Notes: generated from the sequence alone by a model not told the origin. A DNA stretch of 64,000 nucleotides from Gnetum montanum (GCA_015680685.1 MNCI01008581.1:797834-861833); one strand, 5' to 3'; shown: positions 23,304-33,064, counted from the first letter of the stretch. A program made the numbers and translations.

Positions 23304-24177
23304 TGATGAGTGACGAGGTATCCCTACACCCAACCATACAACTCACAAGTGTTCATGCATGATCTAATCAAATTCTATGGATGAGACTAGTTGTGGGATT
23401 TCGATCGTTATGTTTTGATCATAGTTCACTATCTTCTCACTTGGACTAGTGGTAGCTTTGTCATGTATGGTTTAGTCCAAAGTGAGGTATATGATGTTGT
23501 CTAACTCTATGCTGCTCCTAATGACGATAAAGAGATAAATTAACTAAGCTAATGAACAATGGAAAATAAGATCTAAACTAGCCTATGTGCGATGAGTATC
23601 CATCCCCAATCGTCCCTACACGCCTTGGACTTCATATAACTACCACTAGGATTGCCAAGTATACCTCACTAGGTGTGCCAAATGATACAATGCTGGATTA
23701 CCAAGTACTTACACTTAAGCACTCATGATTAAGTTGTACTCATTCCACTTAATGACAAGAATAGTAAATAGCAATAAATGGAAACATTAACTAAAGAAAA
23801 TAGTAAATAATTAAAGCAATAATAAATCTAAGTGAATGTGGCAATGATGGAAGTAATCTCAATCTTTATTTCCAATCATGTAATGTGTCCAAGTACATCA
23901 CACTCAAACAAAGATGTCATATGATTATAAACATCACACTACAAGCATGCACAGGGAGTAACAGAACTTGAATTCAAAAATCTAAGAAAGACTATAAAAA
24001 ATTGAGAACTAAAACTATGTCCCAATCGTGCACCCAAGTGTTTTAGTTATAGGTTAGCATGAAAGAGACAATATCGGATATTCGACATTGTTTCTTGTGA
24101 CCCTATATTGCATATCCGATATCAGAGCCTCAATATCGGGTATCCAATATCGGGGCTAACACAATGATGACTCATTA
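23304..24177 (-). repeat. 5' LTR of element A
   Basis: 874 bp, starting TGATGAGTGACGAGG and ending CTCATTA (one change from CTCATCA). NATATN words start at 24104, 24118, 24132 and 24146, again at 14-bp spacing. The TATA box is eroded (TTAGTTATA near 24040). The target duplication GTGAT follows at 24178-24182. Confidence 0.9.
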
Positions 24178-24182
24178 GTGAT

Positions 24183-25200
24183 TGCAACATATTTATAGTT
24201 AAGTAAGTAATTTTACCTTCAACATGAGCTTGTTTAAGTTTTTTGTCATTTTTCCTACTTTTTTACATACTCTTTTTTGGTTAGGACTTTGTTAATCCAA
24301 GTCTTTTATCTTTTCAAGATACTTTTGTTATTCCAAATCTTACCTCTTCCACCCTAATCAATGAAGTTAATAACAATTTGTTGAGGTTTATCCTTCTTAG
24401 GACTAATTATATTTGCAGTAATCATTGGGGTAGAAGAAATATACATTGTTTTATAAAAAAATCTAGCATGACCTACAAAAGATCCTCACCCTGTTCTTCA
24501 AGAATTTCCACAATTCATGAATTTTGGATCTTGTCATGTTTTTCTTCATCTTCATGCATTTTCTCAGTCACTACTACTAAGCTTGAATGAATAGTTGTTA
24601 TTTTTGATTCATGAGAATCTAAGTTTCACTACAAAGTATTCATATTTGTCTAAACTTGAGTTGCTTCAACATTTGACAATGAATTTTTCAACTCTATAGT
24701 GGTTGGAATTGTTTGTACCTTTTATTATCATGGCTTCAACCATGGATTACAATTACACAATCCTAGATGCCATGGAGTTCAAAGCTGCAACTTTGTTATT
24801 TCATTCCTTTTGAAAAATCATAAATCTTGCCAGTAAAATCCTACTTCTTGTACTTTCCCAAACTACTTGAATGGAATAAGTTGATTTCTACTTGGCTTCA
24901 GCATACAAAATGCTGAATCACAAATGATTGAAATGCCAAAAGCTCAAATTAGATATGCAATGCACTGAATTGCCCAAATCACCAAATTGCCTCCAATCCC
25001 AAATTTCCAAAACTTATGTTGGAATTATATGGATTTATCTTGCATTACAAAATAACATATATAAAGGATCATCACCTAGAGCCATGATGCTCATCTTGCC
25101 AAGCGAGGTCCCAGGAGGATTGGTAGATGAGAAAAAGCCCACACTCAAATCTAGGTCTTCGATTTGAGAAATGAGCACCTTAGCATCACTCCAAATGATG
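24183..25200 (-). other. Probable upstream continuation of the interrupted LINE
   Basis: This is the right-hand flank of element A and therefore continues the LINE broken at 15020. No frame survives well. The - strand shows short K-rich open patches (IVINFID, GKIWNNKSILKRQKTW near 24260-24380), but no domain that I can name. ORF1 or the ORF2 start is expected here by position only. Confidence 0.35.
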
Positions 25201-25599
25201 GTCCATTACAAAATAACATATATGCTTAGAAGAATTTTGATTGCATATGATTATGAATTGAAAGAGTAACTCTAAGTACATCCTAAGATATAGTTAATAG
25301 GAAGCTCCTCCTTAAGAGGGCTATGATTCCATTACATGAGCCTAATTGTGTTTTCATGCACCATTAGTAATTGTTGTAGTGCATAACTTAGTTTGTAGAG
25401 AAGGATTACAAATTGGTTGATATAGTTATAAGGGGGTTGCTTAAATACTAGTCCATTACAAACAACTAGAAGGAAGTGATGTTCTTGGGAGAGCTAGACA
25501 AAGTGTTGGAGGCTACCCAATTAACTTAGTTATAGAGCTATATGATGCCTTTGTTTCATAAACTCAGAAAAGAAGAATTATAAAGGAATATAATAATTG

Positions 25600-25690
25600 T
25601 TTGTGTGTGATTTGAACTACTAACCTCTTAGTTAAGAGAGCAATGAGCTAACCACTTAAACCACCTCACTAATAAATTAAAACCAACAAT
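25600..25690 (-). mobile_element. tRNA-like SINE head (- strand)
   Basis: On the - strand: GTGGTTAGCTCATTG (A-box-like), an anticodon-arm-like CTCTTAACTAAGAG, then TAGTTCAAATCAC (B-box-like). A-box to B-box spacing is close to that of tRNA genes. The rest of the element is not resolved; it could also be a decayed tRNA-related repeat of another kind. Confidence 0.45.
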
Positions 25691-26553
25691 ATATAAGTAG
25701 GTATTGTCAAAGTTCAATTCCTTTGTGTTATACCTCAAAGAATCCAACAGCAAATTTGGAATTTCCAAGGGACTTGAAAAATAAAACCAAATTACAAAAG
25801 CTCCCTAGAAAGTGCACTTCTTCTTGGCTAGGAGAACCTACGCTTTCTTCATAATCTCTTCATGATCATAGCCGACGTTGCAAAAAGCAATACGGTATTG
25901 GACAAAGTAAAAACAACCACAAACCAAGAAAACAAGTACTGTCGGTGCGTCCCCATCACGATTTTATAATAGCGGTATCCGATAACGAGACCCACCAAAT
26001 CCTGCGTCATACCAACCCTCATTAAGGGAAAAAAAAAACTCAAATGTTCCCGATGCAAACAAACAAACAGTACAAATTACGGTGAATTGTTATTATTGAA
26101 AAGGGAAAACGACAAAATAAAATTGCGAGTTTTTTCCACAGAAACGAAGCAAAAAACAGGCGATGGCCAGGTTGGGATAAGCATAAGCTGGCGCAGAGAT
26201 GTGACATGGGAGAACGGAGAAAGGAAAGCAGATCATGCGTGAGTGAAAAGGTTCAACTCATGGCAATGGTAAACCAGAAACCGCGTTAAAATCGGCATCG
26301 GCTTCTCACAGCTGTGGAAGATTTGACAAAGCTCATGTAAGTATTATATTTATTTGCATTTGTAGGGTTGATGATGATTCATAATTGATAGAGGCTTTTG
26401 CTGTTGCTGTCTTTGCCGTGATTTTAAGGCGAAGGTACATTCTTTTATTGTTGTTGCTGCTGCTTGTGGTTTTGGCTTTGGCTTTGGCTGTGGCTCAGCG
26501 TCTGCTCATGGTTTTGTTTCCGGATACGGCGAGGAATTGAGGAGGAGGACGCC
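25690..26553 (+). other. Upstream region of the CesA fragment
   Basis: No gene. Base composition shifts to less AT-rich and CpG-containing from about 25850, in contrast to the surrounding TEs, consistent with a gene's promoter and 5' UTR. A short GGCTTT-repeat (26468-26490) lies in the probable 5' UTR. A run of A (26031-26038) and TATAATA at 25964 are present, but no promoter element can be assigned firmly. Confidence 0.4.
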
Positions 26554-27747
26554 ATGGATGCAGGCGCCGGCATGATCGCCGGCTCGCACAAGCGCAATGA
26601 GCTCGTCATGATCCACCACGACGGTGGTGTACGCCTTCAGGATTTTGTTCTTCATTGTGTGGATTTCAAGTTCTTGTTTGTTTTGTTTTTGACTCTTTGT
26701 AAGTTTGTTTATGAGATGTCTGATGTCGTTAACGGATCCGCTTTTGTTTTGGAATGATCTAGAGTGTGAGTGCGTTTTGTGATTTGATACTTGCGGTTTC
26801 CTCTTAATATCATTTTGTGACGACGTTGTTTTGTTTTAGGGCTTCAAGAATTGCAATCGAGCAGGATTTGTTTAGAAAGCACTTTAAATGCTGCCGTTGA
26901 AGTCCGTTTTTGTGATAGACTTCGTCTCGAGTCGCTGTAACGCTGCAATCGAACGGGATTCGTTAAGTGTAGGACATTTGAAAGTTTACAATCGTTAGAT
27001 TTTTGTCTGGGAGGCTTCAAATTCTCTAATCTCAAAAATTTTGCTCAAAGAACTTGAATATCTGTAATTCAGCTTAGTTCCATTAACCCTATGCAATGCC
27101 TTCCGAAGGTGCTATAGTAAACGCGATGTTGTTAAAGGATCCGCTTTTGTTTTAGAAAGATCTAGTGTGTGTATGCGCTTTCTGTTTTGACACTCGCTGT
27201 TGTCTCTTAATGTCATTTTGCGACAATGTGTAGTTTTGGGCTTGAAGTATTGCAATCGAGCGGGATTTGTTTGGAAAGCACTTCAAATGCTGCGGTTGAA
27301 GTCCAGTTTTGTGATAGACTTCGTCGTGAGCCGCTATAATGCCGCAATCGAACGGGAGTTTTTAAGTGTGGAACGCTAAATTGGAAGGCTTCAAATGCTC
27401 TAGTATGAAAAATTTTGTTTCGAGAGCTTGAAATGCTGTGATCAAGCTTAGTTTCATCAACCCTAAGTGATGCGTTCGGGAGTTGCTGCAGTGAACTCAT
27501 TCTGGTTTCACCTTTGCACAAGGCTATCCGGAAATCTTTTTTGATTGGATGAGTACCGTTCGTTATTTCCCGATTCTTTAACTTATTCTAGCGAGATCTA
27601 CTTTAAGCGAAATGAATTTTCTTTGTTCATCGGCAAAATATATAGGATCGAGATCTAGCCATCTAAGAGATGGATTGGATAGTATTTTGCAGGTCTCCAA
27701 AGTTGAGTAACCATGTGTGTCACATCTGCGGTGACAACGTTGGACTA
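26554..27747 (+). pseudogene. CesA: Cellulose synthase (CesA) 5' fragment: exon 1 and start of exon 2
   Basis: Exon 1 (26554-26628) encodes 25 residues, MDAGAGMIAGSHKRNELV then MIHHDGG, the characteristic N terminus of plant CesA catalytic subunits of the plasma-membrane cellulose synthase complex. It ends at a GT donor at the position known in angiosperm CesA genes. Exon 2 begins after TTTTGCAG at 27693 and reads SPKLSNHVCHICGDNVGL, the entry to the CesA RING-type zinc finger (C-x-x-C first pair). Homology stops at about 27747, where a 45-bp tandem duplication and unrelated sequence follow. The exon 1 donor (phase 0) and the exon 2 reading frame (one extra base) do not join in frame. No further CesA exon was found. 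Non-functional. Confidence 0.8.
26722..27503 (+). repeat. Tandem duplication of ~400 bp in CesA intron 1
   Basis: Two diverged copies, about 26722-27122 and 27124-27503, are collinear: GGATCCGCTTTTGTTT, then TTGCAATCGAGC(A/G)GGATTTG, then GTGATAGACTTCGTC, then AAAAATTTTG and so on. Offset is about 400 bp. The sequence is not recognisably coding and is CpG-rich compared with the TEs. Which mechanism produced it cannot be told. Confidence 0.85.
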
Positions 27748-27829
27748 TACCATATGCGATAAAGCTACCACAATTCCAATTGAGTTGGACTATACCATAT
27801 GTGATAAAGCTACCACAATTCCAATTGAG
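27740..27829 (+). repeat. 45-bp tandem duplication at the CesA exon 2 break
   Basis: Units 27740-27784 and 27785-27829 (TTGGACTATACCATATG...CAATTGAG) differ at one base. The unit begins within the V-G-L codons of exon 2, so the duplication happened at or after the break of the gene. Confidence 0.9.
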
Positions 27830-27959
27830 AAGATAATGATATGTGATTAACCTTTAACAATCTAGATATCACATTAGTGTCATTCACAAAATTTGATTGG
27901 ATCGTGTGTATATGCTTGTGATTTGTATGATTTGGCGTAGAGCATCCTCATCACTCGTC

Positions 27960-28225
27960 AAAAGCTTATAGGGAAAGTAGAAGTGCATAAAGATGATACT
28001 TTGTTAGATCATTTTCCTATTAGCATTTTTCTTTTTGGTATGAATGCTAACATGTTCATAGGAGTGAAAAAAATATTTGTAGAAAAAAAGACTACTAGTG
28101 AAAACAAAACAATGTCATCACAAAATTATGCTAGATGGTTTGAAAAGCAATGTGTTAACTATAAGCATAAAGTTGAAGAAGATCTTATAGTATTTATAAA
28201 GCAAATACAAATTCTTTTAGACTAA
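27960..28225 (+). pseudogene. Unidentified coding-like fragment
   Basis: The frame 27983-28225 contains TLLDHFPISIFLFGMNANMF, then NYARWFEKQCVNYKHKVEED, and ends in a TAA-type stop. A diverged copy in opposite orientation occurs at 30330-30670 (- strand: TLLDNFPISIFFSR, MNANMFGRSIGKIF, NYAR), so it belongs to a repeat family. It precedes a LINE tail on the same strand and may be part of that LINE, but I recognise no domain. Confidence 0.45.
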
Positions 28226-28399
28226 AATTCCTTTGATTTTGAAACAAGCTTAGTAAATATTGGAATTATAATCATATTAGAGTTTTAGAAGATATGCTTA
28301 AATAAATTAGCCCATGGTGGCTTCTTTTTAATGAAGGAGCTTAGGTTACTAATTCCTCTAGATTGTGTACCACTTAGAGCAAATTTGGTATCACTGTAG

Positions 28400-29250
28400 T
28401 TTCTTGTCTGTGTATGCATGATAGATGGATTGTTTGAAATGAAGCTTCTAGCCTCTATGGTTTGAATAGAAAGAGGAAAATGAATTTTAAAAAACTAATT
28501 TCTAATCTTGAGAATTTATTTAAAGTTGATAATAATTTGCATTAGGTTGTTCCATATATTTTTTGAAAGGATGGCAAATATGTTTTTCTTTTTAATTCAA
28601 AAGTTTCGTATGAGATTATCACAAAGAATGATTTTATTCATAACAAATTCATTGAGGCTTCAAAAATGCAATTATCATCATACATTTGGATGAGGAAAAT
28701 CAAAGCTATTTGGAGTGCTCTTACATTTTCTAAAATTCATATTTTTCTATAGTGTTTTATTTATTAAAATGTTCCTATTGTTTCTTATCTTAAACATATG
28801 AAAAATGTCTCTCCTCAATTTCCTTTTTCTAGAAGTGAAGACTCATTTTCTCATGTTTTTTTTTTAGTGTTCTATTACTCATCATACTTACAAATGGACA
28901 CCTAGAATTTGTAATAACTTTGAACCAAGCATCAATAAAGTTATTCTTGAACTACTTTGTCTACTTCATTTTTTTGCATTTGGAATTGTCTTGAACTACT
29001 TGTATTTGAAAGCTTTGGTGTGCAATTATTTTCTAGCAGCAAAAGTATAGCTATGACCTCTCTTCATGTGTCAAATACTAGCTTCTCAAAGATGTCACTT
29101 TTCAATTACAACTTCAAGTGAAAACATTTTGAGTGAAAGTTGAATCATTAATTTAATTTCTATAGTATTAATTTCTTTTTGTTTTGAAAGCTTAAGGATG
29201 GGAAGGTTTCATCTTTTGTTGTTATTTGTTCTTTATCTTTGATTAATGTT
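28400..29250 (+). pseudogene. LINE ORF2 tail (zf-RVT region), decayed
   Basis: In translation the stretch near 28686-28800 reads WMRKIKAIWSALTFSKIHIF and then a WC/F-rich segment with NVPIVSYLK. This is the zinc-binding region found after the reverse transcriptase of many plant non-LTR elements (W-x-x-[KR]-x-P-x-K-x-x-x-F-x-W-x-x). Further C-terminal wording runs to about 29000. Stops are frequent. The RT domain itself is absent, as expected for a 5'-truncated LINE copy. Confidence 0.55.
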
Positions 29251-29586
29251 TTCTTTTTTATTTAGAGAGAGTTTTCTCCTTCTCTAAACAAGAAACCCTT
29301 TAGTAAGAAGTGAAAATTTGTAAAGGTACTTTTAAATAACAACAAGGCCTGATCATTTTCCTACTCTAGAAGGGAGGTTTTTCAGGATTGATTGTAAAAA
29401 TGAAAATTTAAAAAGACATCCCCAAAATTGTTGAGCTTTTTCTTTAGACTCTCTCTTTGATAATATGATGTTCTTTGAAATTTTTTACATTCCTTGCTCT
29501 TCCCCACACCACCCCCCTCCCTAAATAGTTTGGCAATGAAAGGTGGCTAAATTTGTTAACTCTATTTTTTGTGGGGGTAGGAAGTG

Positions 29587-29745
29587 TGTTAGAACTTAAA
29601 ATATTTTTTAAAAGAATATTTAGCCCCAAGACATATAGTCAAATTAGAACTTTATAACTTAGTATTATCTATAAAATCATACACATAACTTGGAGTTTCC
29701 AAATCAAGAGACTTAACACTATGCAAAGCATCATCATGTTAGTTA
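29587..29745 (-). mobile_element. SINE-like copy (- strand family)
   Basis: Same family as 10290-10440: the left end GTGTTAGAACTTAAAAT, then CCCCAAGACATATAGTC, TAGAACTTTATAACTT and a degraded tRNA-like head (ACATAACTTGGAGTTTCCAA). The head at the right is eroded (ACTATGCAAAGCATC for the A-box region). Confidence 0.5.
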
Positions 29746-29770
29746 TATGCCTTAGGGGTCAATATTTAAA

Positions 29771-29985
29771 GTGATGGTGAAATGTTTCTTTCTTAGATGG
29801 TAAGATGTGGACTTGAGCCTTGGCACAACCACTTGAAAAGAGGTTAGGCTTTTGCTCATCTATGAACCTTCTTTAGACCTTGCTTAGTAGGATAAGCATT
29901 GAGCCTTTAAGTGATTGCCTTAGTGTTGGCTATAAGTCTTGTATGCACATATACTTGAAAAATTGTTTCCAAGAAAAGGAGGGTT
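29771..29985 (+). mobile_element. SINE-like copy (+ strand family)
   Basis: The tRNA-like head GTGATGGTGAAATG...GGACTTGAGCCTTGG is followed by CACAACCACTTGAAAAG and GGTTAGGCTTTTGCTCATC, then GTAGGATAAGCATTGAGCC. The same body follows the heads at 30672, 31441 and 31690. It lies 26 bp from the head end of the - strand SINE, so the two heads face away from each other. Confidence 0.5.
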
Positions 29986-30067
29986 AATTACTAGAAATAT
30001 TTTTTGTGTTTAACATCTTCAAAAATAAATAGATAAATAAATAAAATATAGCCTCTTTCGAAAATAA

Positions 30068-30260
30068 TAAAAATTGAAAAAGAACCACACATAATATTTT
30101 AACTATTTTGGGAGCATTTACTTTTAGCATTTCCAAGAGACCTAGGAATCTCTAGATGTAAGATTACATTCAACCAATCAAAACCAAAGCTATCTATCTA
30201 TTGTAGTTGAAAGCACAACTACTAGCAAGTATTGAAACATTTCTCTTGTAGATTCACCTT
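30068..30260 (+). repeat. Diverged copy of the ROP upstream region
   Basis: TTTCAGCATTTCC-type wording (here TTTTAGCATTTCCAAGAGAC), CCTAGGAATCTCTAGATG and AAAGCACAACTACTAGCAAG match 32010-32210 in order. The matching segment lies just upstream of the ROP fragment, 1.94 kb away. No ORF. Confidence 0.8.
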
Positions 30261-30329
30261 TAATTTAAAGTTAAGACATGCAACCATTCTTTATTTTCAA
30301 AGGCCTACTAACACTACTTACCATGATGA

Positions 30330-30670
30330 ACCTTTTTAAAGCCTTTTTTTGTTCTTCAATGTAATGCTTTTGTTCAAAAAATTATTTTTTTAAATCATCT
30401 AGCATAATTTCTCACCCTAGAGGTAGTTTGCTATCATCAATCAATCCAACCTATATCTTTAATGCATTATTTTCCTACATTTTACAAAGGTTTCAAAAAA
30501 AATCTTTCCAATAGATCTTCCAAACATATTAGCATTCATTAAGAAAAAAAATTAATGTTCAATAGAAATAGGAATTAACCTAGAGAAAAAAATGCTAATA
30601 GGAAAATTATCCAAAAGAGTAGCATCTAAAAGAGCAAATTTTCTAGTAATATTTCTAAATACTTTTCTTT
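30330..30670 (-). pseudogene. Inverted diverged copy of the 27960-28225 fragment
   Basis: On the - strand the sequence GATAATTTTCCTATTAGCAT, then ATGAATGCTAATATGTTTGG and AATTATGCTAGATGATTT aligns with the + strand fragment at 28005-28145. It has more stops than that copy. Identity unknown; probably part of a non-LTR element. Confidence 0.5.
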
Positions 30671-30671
30671 T

Positions 30672-30890
30672 CATGGTACTGTGCTTATTTTTCAAGTCAA
30701 AAGATGTAGGTTTGAGCCTAGGCACAACCACTTAAAAAGGTTAGGCTTTTGCTCATCCATTGACCCTTATAGACCCCACTTGGTGGGATGAGTATTAAAG
30801 CTTTGGGTGTGAGTGATGATCCTATTATCCTTTATTCTTCTAATGTATCATGTTGGTTGTATGTCTTGAAATGTACTTATAATTAAATTG
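30672..30890 (+). mobile_element. SINE-like copy (+ strand family)
   Basis: A B-box-like GGTTTGAGCC at 30709-30718 is followed by the family body CACAACCACTTAAAAAGGTT, CTTTTGCTCATCC and TGGTGGGATGAGTATTAAAG. A further tRNA-like remnant (GGTTGCTAGTTTGAGTCA) lies near 30948-30965. Confidence 0.5.
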
Positions 30891-31254
30891 TTTTGGGTTC
30901 CGACATTCCCAAATGATAATTTCATTATCTACCATGTAGGTAACAGGTTGCTAGTTTGAGTCACACAAGACATTATTATTTTCTTTGATAATTTCTCTAA
31001 ATTATTAGGAAGTTGGAGCCTGAAATAATTGAAATATAGTACATCCTAAGATAGATAGAATTGCGATATCATTATTTTCTTCTATAATTTCTCTAAATTA
31101 TCACATCCTTATATTTCAAGTATCTTTATATGCTATTTAGGTTTTACTACAATATCGAGTTGGTTATATCTTGTGAAGGTACAAATAATTAAATAGTTTT
31201 GCTAATGACAAGTTTCTCAATTAGTTAGCTTTATCTTTTCTAAGGTTGGGTGTG

Positions 31255-31405
31255 TGTTGGAACCTAAAACACTTTTTTTTAAAATTATTTACCCCAAGAT
31301 AGTCAAATTAGAACTTTATAACTTTGTATTGTCCACAAAATTAAGCTCATAACTTGGAGTTTCTAAATCAAGGGTCTTAATACTAGGCTAGCACTTTAAG
31401 CATCA
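31255..31405 (-). mobile_element. SINE-like copy (- strand family)
   Basis: Left end GTGTTGGAACCTAAAACAC, CCCCAAGATAGTC and a head on the - strand with TGCTAGCCTAGTATTAAGAC (A-box-like). It is paralogous to 29587-29745, at an offset of 1668 bp, as part of a larger duplication. Confidence 0.55.
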
Positions 31406-31440
31406 TCTTGTTGGCTATATGTCTTAGGCATCGATATTTG

Positions 31441-31615
31441 AAGTAGTGGTAAGATATTTGTTTCACATGTGGTAGGATGTCAATATGAGCTTGGGCACAA
31501 CCACTCAAAAACAAGTTAGGCTTTCACTCATCTACTAACCCTCTCAAGCCCTTTCTTAGTATGTCTTGTATGCATATATACTTTTAAAAAATGTTTTCAA
31601 GAAAAAGAAAGTTAA
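31441..31615 (+). mobile_element. SINE-like copy (+ strand family)
   Basis: The head GTGGTAAGATATTTGTTTC, a degraded B box (TATGAGCTTGG), then CACAACCACTCAAAA and GTTAGGCTTTCACTCATC. It is the duplicate of 29771-29985 and again lies about 36 bp from the - strand head. Confidence 0.5.
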
Positions 31616-31689
31616 TTACCCTAAATATCTTTGGGTTTAACAACTTAATTCGACAATAAATAAATAAATAATAACTAAGGACTACTACT

Positions 31690-31840
31690 TGGAGTGATGA
31701 TAAGATGCTTGTTTCTCAAGTTTTAAGACTTGGGTTCAAACCTAAGCATAGCCACTCTAAAAGGTTTTCACTCATCCATAGACCTTTCCAAAACCCCTAC
31801 CTTGATAAGGTGAACATTAAGCCTATAAATGATGATCCCT
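31690..31840 (+). mobile_element. SINE-like copy (+ strand family), best B box
   Basis: GGAGTGATGATAAGATGC is followed by a canonical-looking B box, GGTTCAAACC at 31733-31742, then the body (AGCCACTCTAAAAGG, CACTCATCC, AAGGTGAACATTAAGCC). It is an extra insertion that makes the right unit of the 29.6/31.3 kb duplication longer than the left unit. Confidence 0.55.
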
Positions 31841-32009
31841 TTTAATAATGAAAATGAAGCTTTATGACATTCAAAGAGTTATAGGATCTATTGCATAGAT
31901 GTTACAGTTTTCAGATAGACTCTACGATCAAGCAACTTCATAACACTTTCTCAAATAGTAAGTAGGTAATCATGGGACAAGAGACAGCACATGCAACTCA
32001 TTGGAAAAC

Positions 32010-32210
32010 AATAAAAAATTTTGAAAAAACCCAGGCATAAAATTTCAACTATTATAGAACCATTCACTTTCAGCATTTCCAAGAGACCTAGGAATATCTA
32101 GATGCAAGAGTGCATCCAACCAATCCAAACCAGAGCCACCCATCCGTTGAAGTGGAAAGCACAGCTACTAGCAAGCGTAAACGTGGCTCTTGTACATCTT
32201 TGCCACGATA
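32010..32210 (+). repeat. ROP-proximal copy of the duplicated upstream segment
   Basis: Collinear with 30068-30260 (CCAAGAGACCTAGGAAT, AAAGCACAGCTACTAGCAAG). This copy is more GC-rich and retains CpG (CGTAAACGTGGC), suggesting that it is the original and the upstream one the decayed duplicate. Confidence 0.8.
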
Positions 32211-32689
32211 AAAGAAGTGGGTCAACATTGATTTTTGAAAAACCCAAAAAAGAGAGAAAAAAAAGGTGCTTGGATGACACCCTGCACCACACCATACAAA
32301 CAGAACATGACTCCACTCATGGACGTGGGTTGGATTCAGATTTGGTTTGGCGTGGTGTGGATGCATTGTCTTTCATGTGAAAGAGGTGTTTCAGTTGCCG
32401 TTGCAGCTACAATTTGTCATAGGATTCTCTTGGCCGCCATTAACGCTGTTCACGAGCAGGAGCTGGTCACCTGCTGCTGCTGCTGAAGTAACAGCAACAA
32501 CAACGTTCAGTTTATGTTTTTTCCAACGGATATGCAAATTTTAGCTGTTGTTATTGTTGTTACCCACTAGAATAATAATAATGCAAACAAACCAACCACA
32601 AAGGCTACCCTTCTCCTTCAGTTTCCCTAGCAACAGCCTTTGAAGTTGTTGTTCTGCCTAACAAAAACATGCCCACACAAATTCGCAAG

Positions 32690-33064
32690 ATGAGCAGCAA
32701 CTCCAAGTTCCTTAAATGTGTTACAGTCGGAGATGGAGCTGTTGGCAAAACGTGCATGCTCATTTCATACACAAGCAACGCCTTTCCTACCGTATGATTG
32801 TGCAAATTTCTGATTTCTGTTTCTATGTTCCCTCAAGTTGTTACCTTAGATTTGATTTCATGTCCTTTCCTTTCCTGTGAGGTTTCAGATCTTTTACAGT
32901 ATACATACATACATATACATATGTACACACACAGAGACTATGATGGTTCTGCTCTTTTCTGTTTCTCTGTCTGCGGGATTACGTGCCAACAGTGTTCGAT
33001 AACTTCAGCACCAATGTGGTGATTGATGGACGCAATGTCAATCTCGGCCTCTGGGATACCGCAG
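32690..33064 (+). pseudogene. ROP/RAC small GTPase 5' fragment (exons 1-2)
   Basis: Exon 1 (32690-32791) encodes [20 protein letters not shown], then [14 protein letters not shown]. This includes the P-loop GDGAVGKT of plant Rho-type GTPases, which switch polar growth and signalling at the plasma membrane. An in-frame ATG at 32669 would add seven residues. It ends at a GTATGA donor, the known ROP intron position. Exon 2 (32977-33064) encodes [20 protein letters not shown], then [10 protein letters not shown], with the switch I threonine and the switch II DTAG, and ends at a GTAATT donor. The base pair before exon 2 is GG (CTGCGG) instead of the required AG, so the intron could not be spliced normally. 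Exon 3 (QEDYNRLRPLSYRG) was not found in the window. Probably a dead fragment. Confidence 0.85.

Larger units (their letters stand above)
15025..24177 (-). mobile_element. Element A: Athila-like LTR retrotransposon without pol
   Basis: A complete insertion of 9153 bp: LTR 15025-15906, internal region 15907-23303, LTR 23304-24177, perfect 5-bp target duplication (GTGAT). The order on the - strand is 5' LTR, tRNA-Asp-type PBS, gag, a non-coding block, ORF3, PPT, 3' LTR. No reverse transcriptase, RNase H or integrase could be found between gag and ORF3, so it must have depended on a relative such as element C. The two LTRs differ visibly, mostly by C/T and G/A changes at former CpG sites, so it is not recent. 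It sits inside a LINE. Confidence 0.85.

Noticed and set aside
25600-25690. Functional tRNA gene on the - strand
   Set aside because: A- and B-box-like words and an anticodon-like arm are visible, but acceptor stem pairing and the full cloverleaf are not; it is treated as a SINE head.
26464-26757. 97-aa + strand ORF spanning CesA exon 1 and the intron start
   Set aside because: It includes the in-frame CesA N terminus but starts in the GGCTTT-repeat 5' UTR and reads through the splice donor; the CesA start at 26554 is better supported.
32098-32486. Overlapping ORFs of 70-92 codons on both strands upstream of ROP
   Set aside because: No domain, all frames open by chance in a CpG-retaining promoter-like region that is also duplicated at 30.1 kb in decayed form.
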